DNA of 64,000 bases, taken from the NCBI RefSeq assembly GCF_034653275.1, contig NZ_JAYEES010000003.1, positions 124,001 to 188,000 of the forward strand. Direction: 5' to 3'. How positions within the stretch are numbered: the stretch's first letter is position 1; the number at the start of each line of letters is the position of its first letter. Below, piece after piece: positions 41,435-50,148 of the stretch. The DNA is from Nitrospirillum sp034653275. GTDB lineage: Bacteria > Pseudomonadota > Alphaproteobacteria > Azospirillales > Azospirillaceae. The position numbers and the translations under genes were made by a program. The notes under the pieces were generated by a model. That model made no database searches. It saw only the letters and a list, made by a program, of their open reading frames with translations, and was not told where the DNA came from.

Positions 41435-41492
41435 CGGTTGGCAAAGCCTTCTCGAGTTGATAGCCATTGAGTCGATAGGAACGAAAGTCATC

Positions 41493-42173
41493 ATGCAGCA
41501 GCCGGTACGCATCGCCCCCTCCATCCTGTCGGCCGACTTCGCCAACCTGGGCGCGGAGGTGCGGGCCGTGGACACTGCCGGCGCCGACTATATCCACATC
41601 GACGTCATGGACGGGCATTTCGTGCCCAACCTGACCATAGGCCCCATGGTGGTGCAGGCCCTGCGCCCGCATTCGGCCAAGGTGTTCGACGTGCACCTGA
41701 TGATCTCGCCGGTGGACACTTTCGTCACCGCCTTCGCCAAGGCCGGCGCCGACATCATCACCGTGCACCCGGAGGCCGGCGCCCACACCCACCGCACGCT
41801 GCAGCTGATCCGCAGCCTTGGGAAGAAGGCCGGCGTTGCGCTGAACCCGGCCACCCCCGTCTCGGTCCTGGATTACATCATGGACGACGTCGACATGATC
41901 CTGGTCATGTCGGTCAACCCCGGCTTCGGCGGCCAGTCCTTCATCAACAGCCAGAAGGACAAGATCAGGGCCATCCGCCAGCGCATCGACGCCGTGACGG
42001 CCGGCACCTCCCGTGTCATCGACCTTGAGGTCGACGGTGGCATCAATGCCGAGATGGCGCCTGTGGCGATATCCGCCGGCGCCGACGTGCTGGTGGCCGG
42101 CACCGCCACCTTCCAGGGCGGCCCGGACGCCTACGCCGACAACATCCGCCGCTTGCGCGGCCCGCTGGTCTAA
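41493..42173 (+). CDS. rpe: Ribulose-phosphate 3-epimerase
   Basis: Interconverts ribulose 5-phosphate and xylulose 5-phosphate in the pentose phosphate and Calvin pathways. A 226-residue TIM barrel with IAPSILSADFANLG, HIDVMDGHFVPNLTIGP (metal His and Asp), FDVHLMISPVD, LVMSVNPGFGGQSF and LEVDGGINAEMA. The ATG at 41493 matches the family start; an upstream in-frame codon at 41457 would add 12 residues. It ends 15 bp before the heparinase-like gene. Confidence 0.96.
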   Translation: MQQPVRIAPSILSADFANLGAEVRAVDTAGADYIHIDVMDGHFVPNLTIGPMVVQALRPHSAKVFDVHLMISPVDTFVTAFAKAGADIITVHPEAGAHTHRTLQLIRSLGKKAGVALNPATPVSVLDYIMDDVDMILVMSVNPGFGGQSFINSQKDKIRAIRQRIDAVTAGTSRVIDLEVDGGINAEMAPVAISAGADVLVAGTATFQGGPDAYADNIRRLRGPLV

Positions 42174-42188
42174 GGGGTCGAACGGCGC

Positions 42189-43841
42189 ATGGCCCGTGTC
42201 AACTCCGGCATGAGACGGTTCCGCGCCGGCCCCGGCGCGCTGGTCTACCGGACGCCGCTGTACGGCGTGCTGCTGAAAAGCCGCGCGCCCCAGGCGCTGG
42301 GCGTGGTGCCGGTCGACCCATGGCCGGGCGATCTCCGCCAGGGTGAGGCGCTGCTGGCCGGCCGCTTCGCCTTCGCGGGTGAGGAGCGCCAGGCCGACCT
42401 GCCGCCGTGGCTGGACCTGTCCGCCGGATCCGCCTGGCTGACAGCCCTGCACGGCTTCGACTGGCTGCGCCACCTGAAGGCCGCCGGCGGCGACGCCGCC
42501 CGCCGCCAGGCCCGCGTGCTGGTCACCAGCTGGCTGGACGGCTTTTCGTCCTGGCATGCCGTGGCCTGGGCGCCGGAGGTGACGGCGCAGCGCATCGTCG
42601 CCTGGATCGGCGCCCACGACTTTTTCCTGGCCAGCGCCGATGACGGCCTGCGCGCCCGCGTCTTCGACAGCCTGGCCCGCCAGATCCGCCACCTGGCCCG
42701 CCTGGTGCCCGGCCGCCTGCGGGGCGTGGATCTGATCCTGGGCATCAAGGGCCTGGTCTATGGCGGCTTCTGCCTGCCGGGCCGGGGCCGCACCGCCCAG
42801 CGGGCCCTGTGGCTGCTGAACCGCGAGCTGACCCGGCAGGTCATGCCGGACGGCGGCCATGTGCAGCGCAGCCCGTCCCTGCAGTTGCAGGTGCTGCGCC
42901 ACCTGATCGACATCCGCGGCGTGCTGCGCGCCGCGCGGGCCGACATGCCCGACGCCCTGCAGCATTCCATCGACCGCCTGACGCCCACCCTGCGCTTCTT
43001 CCGCCACGGCGACGGCGGCCTGGCCCTGTTCAACGGCGGCTGGGCGGAAGACCCGGCCTTCATCGACACGGTGCTCAGCCAGGCCGACGCCCGCGGCCGG
43101 CCCCTGCGCTCCGCCCCCCATGTCGGGTTCGAGCGGCTGGCGGCGGGCCGCGCTTGCGTGCTGTTCGATGCCGGCGCGCCGCCGCCGGCCGGCCTGGACG
43201 CCCGGGCCCACGCCGGCAGCCTGTCGTTCGAGATGAGCGTGGGGCGTGAGCGCCTGATCGTGAACTGCGGCAGCCACCCGTCCGAGACCGGTGCCTGGCG
43301 CGGCGCGTTGGCCTCCACCGCCGCCCACTCCACCCTGGTGGTGGCCGACACCAATTCCGCATCCGTGCGCGAGGATGGCGGCCTGGGCCGCCGCCCGCAT
43401 CCCGTTGAGGCCAAGCGGCGCGAGACGGGCGGGGCCGTGCTGGTCGAGGCGGCGCACGACGGCTATCGCGACGGCTTCGGCCTGATCCACCACCGCCGCC
43501 TGTACCTGGCGGAGAATGGTGAGGACCTGCGCGGCGAGGATAAGCTGGAGGGTGGGTCCGGCGGCCAGTCCTACACCCTGCGCTTCCACCTGCACCCCGG
43601 CGTGCACGCCAGCCTGTCCCAGGGCGGGGACGGCGTGCTGCTGCGCCTGCCATCGGGCGCCGGCTGGCGCCTGCGCCTGTCGGGCGGCACGGTGGGGCTG
43701 GAGGAAAGCGTCTACCTGGGGGATGGGCCCGAGCCGCGCGGCACCCTGCAAGTGACCGTGCGCGGCACGACCGCCCCCGGCGGCGCCACCGTGAAGTGGG
43801 CCCTGCGCCGCGAAAAGAAGACCGAGGGGGCCGACCCCTGA
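42189..43841 (+). CDS. Heparinase II/III-family protein
   Basis: A 550-residue protein with an alpha-helical N-terminal half (WLTALHGFDWLRHLKA, SWHAVAWAPEVTAQRIVAWI) and a C-terminal heparinase II/III beta-sandwich (about 300-530: LIVNCGSHPSETGAWRGALA, AHSTLVVADTNSASV). Real heparinases are secreted, but no signal peptide is seen. Members sited between rpe/rsmB and purH in alphaproteobacteria are of unknown substrate. A catalytic role in polysaccharide lysis is therefore only a family inference. A U-tailed hairpin follows 23 bp downstream. Confidence 0.87.
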   Translation: MARVNSGMRRFRAGPGALVYRTPLYGVLLKSRAPQALGVVPVDPWPGDLRQGEALLAGRFAFAGEERQADLPPWLDLSAGSAWLTALHGFDWLRHLKAAGGDAARRQARVLVTSWLDGFSSWHAVAWAPEVTAQRIVAWIGAHDFFLASADDGLRARVFDSLARQIRHLARLVPGRLRGVDLILGIKGLVYGGFCLPGRGRTAQRALWLLNRELTRQVMPDGGHVQRSPSLQLQVLRHLIDIRGVLRAARADMPDALQHSIDRLTPTLRFFRHGDGGLALFNGGWAEDPAFIDTVLSQADARGRPLRSAPHVGFERLAAGRACVLFDAGAPPPAGLDARAHAGSLSFEMSVGRERLIVNCGSHPSETGAWRGALASTAAHSTLVVADTNSASVREDGGLGRRPHPVEAKRRETGGAVLVEAAHDGYRDGFGLIHHRRLYLAENGEDLRGEDKLEGGSGGQSYTLRFHLHPGVHASLSQGGDGVLLRLPSGAGWRLRLSGGTVGLEESVYLGDGPEPRGTLQVTVRGTTAPGGATVKWALRREKKTEGADP

Positions 43842-43864
43842 CCACTCCTGTCTGAATTTCCCTT

Positions 43865-43895
43865 AAGCCCGGTGTTTTGCCGGGCTTTCTCTTTT
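43865..43895 (+). terminator. Rho-independent terminator in front of purH
   Basis: AAGCCCGG (43865-43872) and CCGGGCTT (43880-43887) form a perfect 8-bp stem with a GC-poor loop, followed by TCTCTTTT. It lies 31 bp upstream of the purH ATG, leaving little room for a separate purH promoter. Confidence 0.75.
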
Positions 43896-43925
43896 CCCCA
43901 AGTCCATCCAAGCCGGATTGCCATC

Positions 43926-45512
43926 ATGACCAGCCCCGATCTCGTTCCCCTGCGCCGCGCCCTCATCTCCGTGTCCGACAAGACCGGCCTGATCGAGCTG
44001 GGCCAGGCCCTGGCCGCGCGCGGCGTGCACATCCTGTCCACCGGCGGTTCCGCCCAGCGCCTGGCCGAGGCCGGCGTGCCCGTGACCGAGGTGGGCGACC
44101 ACACCGGCTTCCCCGAGATGATGGATGGCCGGGTGAAGACCCTGCACCCGCGCATCCATGGCGGCATCCTGGCTCGCCGTGACGACGACGGACACGTGGC
44201 CGCCATGAACACCCACGACATCCCCGGCATCGACCTGGTGGTGGTGAACCTCTACCCCTTCGAGGCGACGGTGGCGAAGGGCGCCGACTTCGAGACCTGC
44301 ATCGAGAACATCGACATCGGCGGCCCCAGCCTGATCCGGGGCGCGGCCAAGAACCACGACTTCGTGGCCGTGGTGACCGACCCGTCCGACTACGCCCCCC
44401 TGCTGGCCGAATTGGCCGCCCATGACGGCCAGACCACGCTGGACCTGCGCCGCCGCCTGGCCGCCAAGGCCTATGCTCGCACCGGCGCCTATGACGCCGC
44501 CATCGGCGCCTGGTTCGCCAACCGCCTGGGCCAGACCTGGCCGGAGAGCGTGACCGTGTCCGGCACCCTGCGCCAGACCCTGCGCTATGGCGAGAACCCG
44601 CACCAGACGGCCGCCTTCTACGTGACGGGGGAGCGCCGCCCCGGCATCGCCACCGCCACCCAGCTGCAGGGCAAGGAGCTGTCGTACAACAACCTGAACG
44701 ACACCGACGCGGCCTTTGAGCTGGTGGCCGAGTTCGACCGCCCGGCCATCGCCATCATCAAGCACGCCAACCCCTGCGGCGTGGCCGAGGGCGATGACCT
44801 GCCCACCGCCTACGCCCGCGCGCTGGCCTGCGACCCCGTGTCCGCCTTCGGCGGCATCATCGCCGCCAACCGTACCCTGGATGCCGTGACGGCCGAGGCC
44901 ATATCGCGGCTGTTCGCCGAGGTGGTGATCGCCCCCGACGCGGACGAGGCCGCCCGGGCCGTGCTGGCGGGCAAGAAGAACCTGCGCGTGCTGCTGACCG
45001 GCGACCTGCCCAACCCGGCCCAGGCCGGCACCCTGATCAAGACCGTGGCCGGCGGCTTCCTGGCGCAGAGCCGGGACGACGGCCGCGTCCTGCCGGGCAA
45101 CCTGAAGGTGGTGACCAAGCGCGGCCCGACGCCCAAGGAGCTGGCCGACCTGCTGTTCGCCTTCCGCGTGGGCAAGCATGTGAAGTCCAACGCCATCGTC
45201 TATGCCAAGGACCTGGCCACGGTGGGCATCGGCGCCGGCCAGATGAGCCGAGTCGACAGCAGCCGCATCGCGGCCATCAAAAGCCGAGAGGCCGCCGAGG
45301 CCGCCGGCTTGGCCGAGCCGGGCACCAAGGGCAGCGTGGTGGCGTCCGACGCCTTCTTCCCCTTCGCCGATGGCCTGATCGCGGCAGCGGAGGCCGGCGT
45401 GACGGCCGTCATCCAGCCCGGCGGCTCCATGCGTGACCAGGAAGTGATCGACGCTGCGGACGAACGCGGCCTGGCCATGGTATTTACCGGCATGCGTCAT
45501 TTCCGTCACTGA
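43926..45512 (+). CDS. purH: Bifunctional AICAR formyltransferase / IMP cyclohydrolase
   Basis: Catalyses the last two steps of IMP synthesis. The 528-residue cytoplasmic enzyme has an N-terminal MGS-like cyclohydrolase domain (LISVSDKTGLIELGQALAAR, GRVKTLHPRIHGG) and a C-terminal formyltransferase domain. The latter shows RYGENPHQTAAFY, AIIKHANPCGVA with the catalytic Lys-His pair, and SDAFFPFADGL. It ends with MVFTGMRHFRH, as usual. The ATG at 43926 is selected by family start; an earlier in-frame codon falls inside the terminator hairpin. Confidence 0.97.
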   Translation: MTSPDLVPLRRALISVSDKTGLIELGQALAARGVHILSTGGSAQRLAEAGVPVTEVGDHTGFPEMMDGRVKTLHPRIHGGILARRDDDGHVAAMNTHDIPGIDLVVVNLYPFEATVAKGADFETCIENIDIGGPSLIRGAAKNHDFVAVVTDPSDYAPLLAELAAHDGQTTLDLRRRLAAKAYARTGAYDAAIGAWFANRLGQTWPESVTVSGTLRQTLRYGENPHQTAAFYVTGERRPGIATATQLQGKELSYNNLNDTDAAFELVAEFDRPAIAIIKHANPCGVAEGDDLPTAYARALACDPVSAFGGIIAANRTLDAVTAEAISRLFAEVVIAPDADEAARAVLAGKKNLRVLLTGDLPNPAQAGTLIKTVAGGFLAQSRDDGRVLPGNLKVVTKRGPTPKELADLLFAFRVGKHVKSNAIVYAKDLATVGIGAGQMSRVDSSRIAAIKSREAAEAAGLAEPGTKGSVVASDAFFPFADGLIAAAEAGVTAVIQPGGSMRDQEVIDAADERGLAMVFTGMRHFRH

Positions 45513-45527
45513 CAGCGGCAGGGACAG

Positions 45528-45560
45528 GGGGGACGGTTCCGTATCAGGGAACCATCCCCC
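45528..45560. other. Hairpin downstream of purH
   Basis: GGGGGACGGTTCC (45528-45540) pairs with GGAACCATCCCCC (45548-45560) with a single mismatch. No T run follows. It may terminate or stabilise the purH message. Confidence 0.5.
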
Positions 45561-45680
45561 TTCCACCCCGCCCCCCATCCGTGCAGGGCGGGTGTTCAGG
45601 GATGGCGATGACCGATGGGGTAAGCCCGGGGGCCGCGAGGCATGCGGTAGTCCGGGCCAAGTAGGACCAGGGCCGCCCGT

Positions 45681-47465
45681 ATGAACGCCTCCGCGCCAGA
45701 CCACGCTGCTTCGGCCGGCGCCCCCCTTCCTGATCTTCTGGCCGGCGGCGTTCCCGTCCCAGATGGCCCCGTCCCAGATGGCCCCGTCCCAGATGGCCCC
45801 GTCCCTCCCGACGTGGCCACCGTTCCCTTGATCCCGTCCGCCGGGCGCCCCGTGGCGGCCCTGCTGGTCATGAGTCTGGCGCTGACGCTGTTGGTCTTCG
45901 CCTGGGCCGCGTGGGACAATCATCGCCGCGTCTGGGACGACGCCCGCGAGCAGGTGGTGGACGTGACCCACGTGCTGGAAGAGCACGCGGGCAAGATCTT
46001 CAGCATCCATGCCACCAGCCTGCGCTACGTCGAGCGCCTGGTGGAGGACGCCGGCTGGAAGGACATCGCCGGCGACAGCCGCTTTTACGACCGCCTGCGC
46101 GAAATCTGGCAGGCCTCTCCGGAGTTGGAGAGCGTGTGGGTGGTGGACCCCGCCGGCATCATCCGCGTGAACACGGTGCAGTGGCCCACACCGGCGCTGG
46201 ATGTCAGCGACCGTGAGTATTTCCGCGCCCAGCTGAAGCCGGGCGCCGGCATCTTCATCGGGCAGCAGTTGCGCGGCCGCATCTCCGGCGCGGCGTTCCT
46301 GCCCATCAGCCAGCGCATGGAAACGCGGGACGGCCGGTTCAACGGCGTGGCCCAGCTGTCGCTGAAGCCGGACTATTTCATCGGCTTCTACCGGTCGCTG
46401 TTCTCGGCCGATCCCAAGACCATGATGCTGGTGCGCGAGGACGGCGCCCTGCTGCTGCGCGAGCCGGCCCCCGCCGATGGCGACTTGCAGCAGGGCTTCT
46501 ATCCCGAGCTGCTCAAGACGCCGGAGGATGCCACCGGCACCTTCATCCTGACCTCGCCCATCGACGGGATGCAGCGGCTGTACGCCCGGCGCAAGGTGCC
46601 CAACCTGCCGCTGTTCGTCCTTTACGGCATCACCACGGAGAGCATCGCCAAGGATTGGGAGGACAGGGCCCTGGTTTACGCCGCCGTGGCCGTTCCGGCC
46701 TCGCTGGCGCTGATGTTGGTGGCCTGGATCGCCATCCGCCGGTCGCGCGACCTGGCGCGCGCCGACCGGATCCTGCGCCACGCCAACACCCTGCTGGAGG
46801 CGCGGGTGGCCGACCGCACCCGGCACCTGGACCGCGCGCTGGCGGACCGCGAGATACTGCTGCGCGACACCCACCACCGGGTGAAGAACAATTTGCAGGT
46901 CGTCTCCAGCCTGTTGCAGCTTCAGGCCAGCATGAACCCGGCGCTGCGCCCCGCCCTGGGCGACGCCCTGCGCCGCATCCACGCCATGGGCATCCTGCAC
47001 GAGCAGCTGCACCGCGCGTCGGACGTCGACGTGGTGCAGCTGGACCGGGTGATCACCGCCCTGGCGCGCGAGATCGACAATATCCACCAAGGGGAAGGAC
47101 ACGTGGCGGGCGGTCCGCGTCGCGTGACCGTGGTGCTGGACCTCGCGCCGCTGGAGAGCGACCTGACGGCGTCCGTGCCCGTGACCCTGGTGCTGAACGA
47201 GGTGCTGTCCAATGCCTTCAAGCACGCCTATCCCGACGGCCGCGCCGGCACCTTGGCCGTTACCCTGCGGCGGGAGGAGGCGGAAGGCGTGCTGATCGTC
47301 GCCGATGACGGCGTCGGCATGCCGGACACCTCCGCCGTTGGAGCGGGCCGCAAGAGCCTGGGCCTGCTGCTGATCGACGCCTTCACCCGCCAGCTGCGTG
47401 GCCGCTTCCTTTATGAGGCGGCCATGCCGGGCACGCGGTTCACGCTGAGGTTCCCGCTGGGGTGA
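45681..47465 (+). CDS. Sensor histidine kinase, HisKA_2 type with Cache sensor
   Basis: A 594-residue membrane kinase. A Pro/Gly/Asp-rich N-terminus is followed by TM1 (about 57-77), a periplasmic Cache-like sensor (80-325: SVWVVDPAGIIRVNTVQ, SDREYFRAQLKPGAGIFIG) and TM2 (about 330-352). The phosphoacceptor domain of the HisKA_2 family carries DTHHRVKNNLQVVSSLLQLQ (His398/399). An ATPase domain follows with LVLNEVLSNAFKHAYPDGR and VADDGVGMP. HisKA_2 kinases often act in general stress, light or chemotaxis-like pathways in alphaproteobacteria. No response regulator is adjacent. Three 15-bp tandem repeats encode the VPDGP repeats near residues 25-41. Confidence 0.9.
   Translation: MNASAPDHAASAGAPLPDLLAGGVPVPDGPVPDGPVPDGPVPPDVATVPLIPSAGRPVAALLVMSLALTLLVFAWAAWDNHRRVWDDAREQVVDVTHVLEEHAGKIFSIHATSLRYVERLVEDAGWKDIAGDSRFYDRLREIWQASPELESVWVVDPAGIIRVNTVQWPTPALDVSDREYFRAQLKPGAGIFIGQQLRGRISGAAFLPISQRMETRDGRFNGVAQLSLKPDYFIGFYRSLFSADPKTMMLVREDGALLLREPAPADGDLQQGFYPELLKTPEDATGTFILTSPIDGMQRLYARRKVPNLPLFVLYGITTESIAKDWEDRALVYAAVAVPASLALMLVAWIAIRRSRDLARADRILRHANTLLEARVADRTRHLDRALADREILLRDTHHRVKNNLQVVSSLLQLQASMNPALRPALGDALRRIHAMGILHEQLHRASDVDVVQLDRVITALAREIDNIHQGEGHVAGGPRRVTVVLDLAPLESDLTASVPVTLVLNEVLSNAFKHAYPDGRAGTLAVTLRREEAEGVLIVADDGVGMPDTSAVGAGRKSLGLLLIDAFTRQLRGRFLYEAAMPGTRFTLRFPLG
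45753..45805 (+). repeat. In-frame 15-bp tandem repeat in the histidine kinase gene
   Basis: CCCGTCCCAGATGGC occurs three times in a row (45753-45797) plus a partial fourth copy. It encodes a pentapeptide repeat (PVPDG) in the cytoplasmic N-terminal tail. Because the unit is a multiple of three, copy-number change would alter tail length without shifting the frame. Confidence 0.9.
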
Positions 47466-47495
47466 GCCCCATTGGCATAATATGCCAATGGGGCT
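47465..47495. promoter_or_regulatory. 31-bp perfect palindrome upstream of parD
   Basis: AGCCCCATTGGCATA (47465-47479), one central base, and its exact inverse TATGCCAATGGGGCT (47481-47495). It begins at the last base of the kinase stop codon and lies 38 bp before the antitoxin ATG. It is well placed as the operator for ParD autoregulation and may also end the kinase message. Confidence 0.7.
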
Positions 47496-47533
47496 TAAGC
47501 TAAGGTTTCCGAACTGATGGCAGGAGCATTCCC

Positions 47534-47815
47534 ATGCCGACACGCAACGTGGTGCTGACCGACCACAATGAGCGGGTCATCGAAGACTTGGTCCGGACAG
47601 GGCGTTATCAGAATGCCAGCGAAGTGCTGCGTGCCGGCCTGCGCCTCATCGAGCGGGAGGAAAATGAGCACGCCGCCAAGTTGAAGGCGCTACGCGAGGC
47701 CGCTGATGTTGGGCGCCGTGATATTGCGGCGGGACGTTTCGATCTGATTGAGAACGACGAGGATCTCGAAGAATACATTGCCAATTTAAGTGGAGAAGAT
47801 ATTGGCGGGCATTGA
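47534..47815 (+). CDS. ParD-like type II antitoxin
   Basis: A 93-residue protein with an N-terminal ribbon-helix-helix DNA-binding region (VVLTDHNERVIEDLVRTGRYQNASEVLRAGLRLIE) and an acidic C-terminal half (DLIENDEDLEEYIANLSGEDI) that would wrap the toxin. ParD proteins neutralise ParE and repress their own operon. AGGAG precedes the ATG. Base composition and codon use are clearly less GC-rich than in the flanking genes, suggesting acquisition. The toxin gene follows after 5 bp. The perfect palindrome upstream is the likely operator. Confidence 0.93.
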   Translation: MPTRNVVLTDHNERVIEDLVRTGRYQNASEVLRAGLRLIEREENEHAAKLKALREAADVGRRDIAAGRFDLIENDEDLEEYIANLSGEDIGGH

Positions 47816-47820
47816 ATACA

Positions 47821-48186
47821 ATGCCCAAGGTACGTATCGCGGCTGCCGCTCAAGCTGACCTCAGGGCCATCCTCGCACACTCCCATCAAGCCTTTGGCAA
47901 AGAAGCGCTACGTCGGTATCAGGCGTTATTGCTTCAGGCTATTCGAGACCTTCGTGTTGATCCCTGTCGGCTGGGAAGTGTCGATTGGCCCCAGGAATCC
48001 ATACGAACTTATCATCTAAGGCACAGCCGCAAGCGAGCTCGTGTATTTGGCCAAGCGGTTCTCGAACCTCGCCATCTCTTTGTCTACGAATTGGTTGAAC
48101 CTGACACAGTCAACATCCTGCGCGTCCTTCATGACGCCATGGACGTTGAACGGCATATTCCTGGCGCAACCGAAGACATCCCCTGA
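47821..48186 (+). CDS. ParE/RelE-superfamily toxin
   Basis: A 121-residue basic protein of the ParE/RelE fold: MPKVRIAAAAQADLRAILAH, FGKEALRRYQALLLQAIRDL, SIRTYHLRHSRKRAR and DTVNILRVLHDAMD. ParE toxins inhibit DNA gyrase, whereas RelE toxins cut mRNA; the FLRVLH-type C-terminal strand favours ParE. A TTG at 47812 overlapping the antitoxin stop is an alternative start that would add three residues. Lower GC than its surroundings, like its partner. A GC hairpin separates it from the convergent lepA. Confidence 0.92.
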   Translation: MPKVRIAAAAQADLRAILAHSHQAFGKEALRRYQALLLQAIRDLRVDPCRLGSVDWPQESIRTYHLRHSRKRARVFGQAVLEPRHLFVYELVEPDTVNILRVLHDAMDVERHIPGATEDIP

Positions 48187-48194
48187 AACGCAAA

Positions 48195-48218
48195 CCGGCC
48201 GCCCGTGAGGGCGGCCGG
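48195..48218. terminator. Bidirectional hairpin between parE and lepA
   Basis: CCGGCCGCCC (48195-48204) and GGGCGGCCGG (48209-48218) form a perfect 10-bp stem with a GTGA tetraloop between convergent genes. No T tract on either side, so termination efficiency is uncertain. Confidence 0.6.
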
Positions 48219-48249
48219 CGCGATGGGCACGTCTTGAGGGCGACGGCGA

Positions 48250-50052
48250 TCAGCCATCGCCCATCTTGAGGGCGGCGATGAAGGCGCTCTGCGGGATTTC
48301 GACCTCGCCGAACTGCCGCATGCGCTTCTTGCCTTCCTTCTGCTTGTCCAGCAGCTTGCGCTTGCGGCTGATGTCGCCGCCGTAGCACTTGGCCAGCACG
48401 TCCTTGCGCATGGCGCTGATGGTCTCGCGGGCGATGACGCGGCTGCCGATGGCGGCCTGCACCGCGATCTTGAACAGCTGGCGCGGGATCAGTTCCTTCA
48501 GCCGTTCGCACAGCAGGCGGCCACGGTGCTCGGCCTGGCTGCGGTGGACGATGGTCGACAGGGCGTCCACCGGCTCGGCGTTCACCAGGATGGACATCTT
48601 GACCAGGTCGCCGGTCTCGTACCCGTCCATCTGGTAGTCGAAGCTGGCGTAGCCGCGGCTGATGGACTTCAGCCGGTCATAGAAGTCGAACACCACCTCG
48701 TTCAGCGGCAGCTTGTAGACCAGCATGGCGCGACCGCCGACATAGGTCAGGTCGATCTGCTGGCCGCGACGCTCGGTGCACAGCGCCAGGATGCCGCCCA
48801 GGTACTCGTCGGGCAGCATGATGGTGGCGCGGATCCACGGCTCATCGATGTGGTCGATGCGGATGGGGTCCGGCATGTCGGCCGGATTGTGCATGTCGAT
48901 GACCGACTTGTCGGTCATGTGGACCTTGTAGATGACGCTGGGCGCCGTCGTGATCAGGTCCAGATTGAATTCGCGCTCCAGGCGTTCCTGGATGATTTCC
49001 AGGTGCAACAGGCCCAGGAAGCCGCAACGGAAGCCGAAGCCCAAGGCGGCCGACGTTTCCGCCTCGAACTGGAAGCTGGCGTCGTTCAGGGCCAGCTTGC
49101 CCAGGCTCTCGCGCAGATGCTCGAATTCGGCCGCGTCCGTGGGGAACAGGCCGCAGAACACCACCGGCACGCTGGGCTTGAAGCCTTCCAGCGGCTCGGC
49201 CGCCGGGCGGCGCTCCTCGGTGATGGTGTCGCCGACCTTGGTCTCGCGGATGTCCTTGATGCCGGCGGTGATGAAGCCCATCTCGCCCGGGCCCAAGCGG
49301 CCCGACTGCACGGCCTTGGGCGTGAAGTGGCCGACGCGGTCGGCTTCCTTCGCGGCACCCGTGGCCATCATGCGGATCTTCTGGCCGACCTTCAGCTCGC
49401 CATCCACGACGCGCACCAGGATGACCACGCCCAGGTAGGGGTCATACCAGCTGTCGACCACCAGGGCCTTCAGCGGCGCGTCCAGGTCGCCCTTGGGCGG
49501 CGGCAGGCGGGTGACGATGGCCTCCAGCACGTCCTTGATGTTCAGGCCGGTCTTGGCCGAGATCATGACGGCGTTGCTGGCGTCCAGGCCGATGACGTCC
49601 TCGATCTGCTGCTTGATGCGGTCGGGCTCGGCCGCCGGCAGGTCGATCTTGTTCAGGACCGGGACGATCTCGTGATTGTGGTCGATGGCCTGGTAGACGT
49701 TGGCCAGCGTCTGCGCCTCCACCCCCTGCGAGGCGTCCACCACCAGCAGCGAGCCCTCGCACGCCGCCAGCGACCGCGAGACCTCATAGGCGAAGTCGAC
49801 GTGGCCAGGCGTATCCATCAGGTTCAGCTGATATGTGCGCCCGTCATCGGCCTTGTAGGTCAGGCGCACGGTCTGCGCCTTGATGGTGATGCCGCGCTCG
49901 CGCTCGATATCCATGCTGTCGAGCACCTGCTCGCGCATCTCGCGGGCGTCCAGGCCGCCGCAATACTGGATCAGGCGATCGGCCAGGGTCGACTTGCCAT
50001 GGTCGATGTGGGCGATGATGGAGAAATTGCGGATGTGCGAAAGGTCGGTCAT
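48250..50052 (-). CDS. lepA: Elongation factor 4 (LepA)
   Basis: Ribosome-binding GTPase of 600 residues, the standard size. It has IAHIDHGKSTLADRL (P-loop), the RGITIK switch, DTPGHVDFAYEVSRSL, VLNKIDLPAAEPD, an EF-G-like domain V and the LepA-specific C-terminal domain (LLDKQKEGKKRMRQFGEVEI). LepA influences initiation and translocation under ionic or temperature stress. The ATG at 50052 gives the canonical MTDLSHIRNFSIIAHIDHGK start, whereas longer upstream reading adds unrelated sequence. Confidence 0.97.
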   Translation of the reverse strand: MTDLSHIRNFSIIAHIDHGKSTLADRLIQYCGGLDAREMREQVLDSMDIERERGITIKAQTVRLTYKADDGRTYQLNLMDTPGHVDFAYEVSRSLAACEGSLLVVDASQGVEAQTLANVYQAIDHNHEIVPVLNKIDLPAAEPDRIKQQIEDVIGLDASNAVMISAKTGLNIKDVLEAIVTRLPPPKGDLDAPLKALVVDSWYDPYLGVVILVRVVDGELKVGQKIRMMATGAAKEADRVGHFTPKAVQSGRLGPGEMGFITAGIKDIRETKVGDTITEERRPAAEPLEGFKPSVPVVFCGLFPTDAAEFEHLRESLGKLALNDASFQFEAETSAALGFGFRCGFLGLLHLEIIQERLEREFNLDLITTAPSVIYKVHMTDKSVIDMHNPADMPDPIRIDHIDEPWIRATIMLPDEYLGGILALCTERRGQQIDLTYVGGRAMLVYKLPLNEVVFDFYDRLKSISRGYASFDYQMDGYETGDLVKMSILVNAEPVDALSTIVHRSQAEHRGRLLCERLKELIPRQLFKIAVQAAIGSRVIARETISAMRKDVLAKCYGGDISRKRKLLDKQKEGKKRMRQFGEVEIPQSAFIAALKMGDG

Positions 50053-50148
50053 GACGGGCCGGTCTGGAAAAATTCCCGCGACCATAGGATGCCCCGCGCT
50101 CTGGCGCAACCGCGGGGTTGGCGGGGCGTTCATGTGCGGGCGGGGTGC

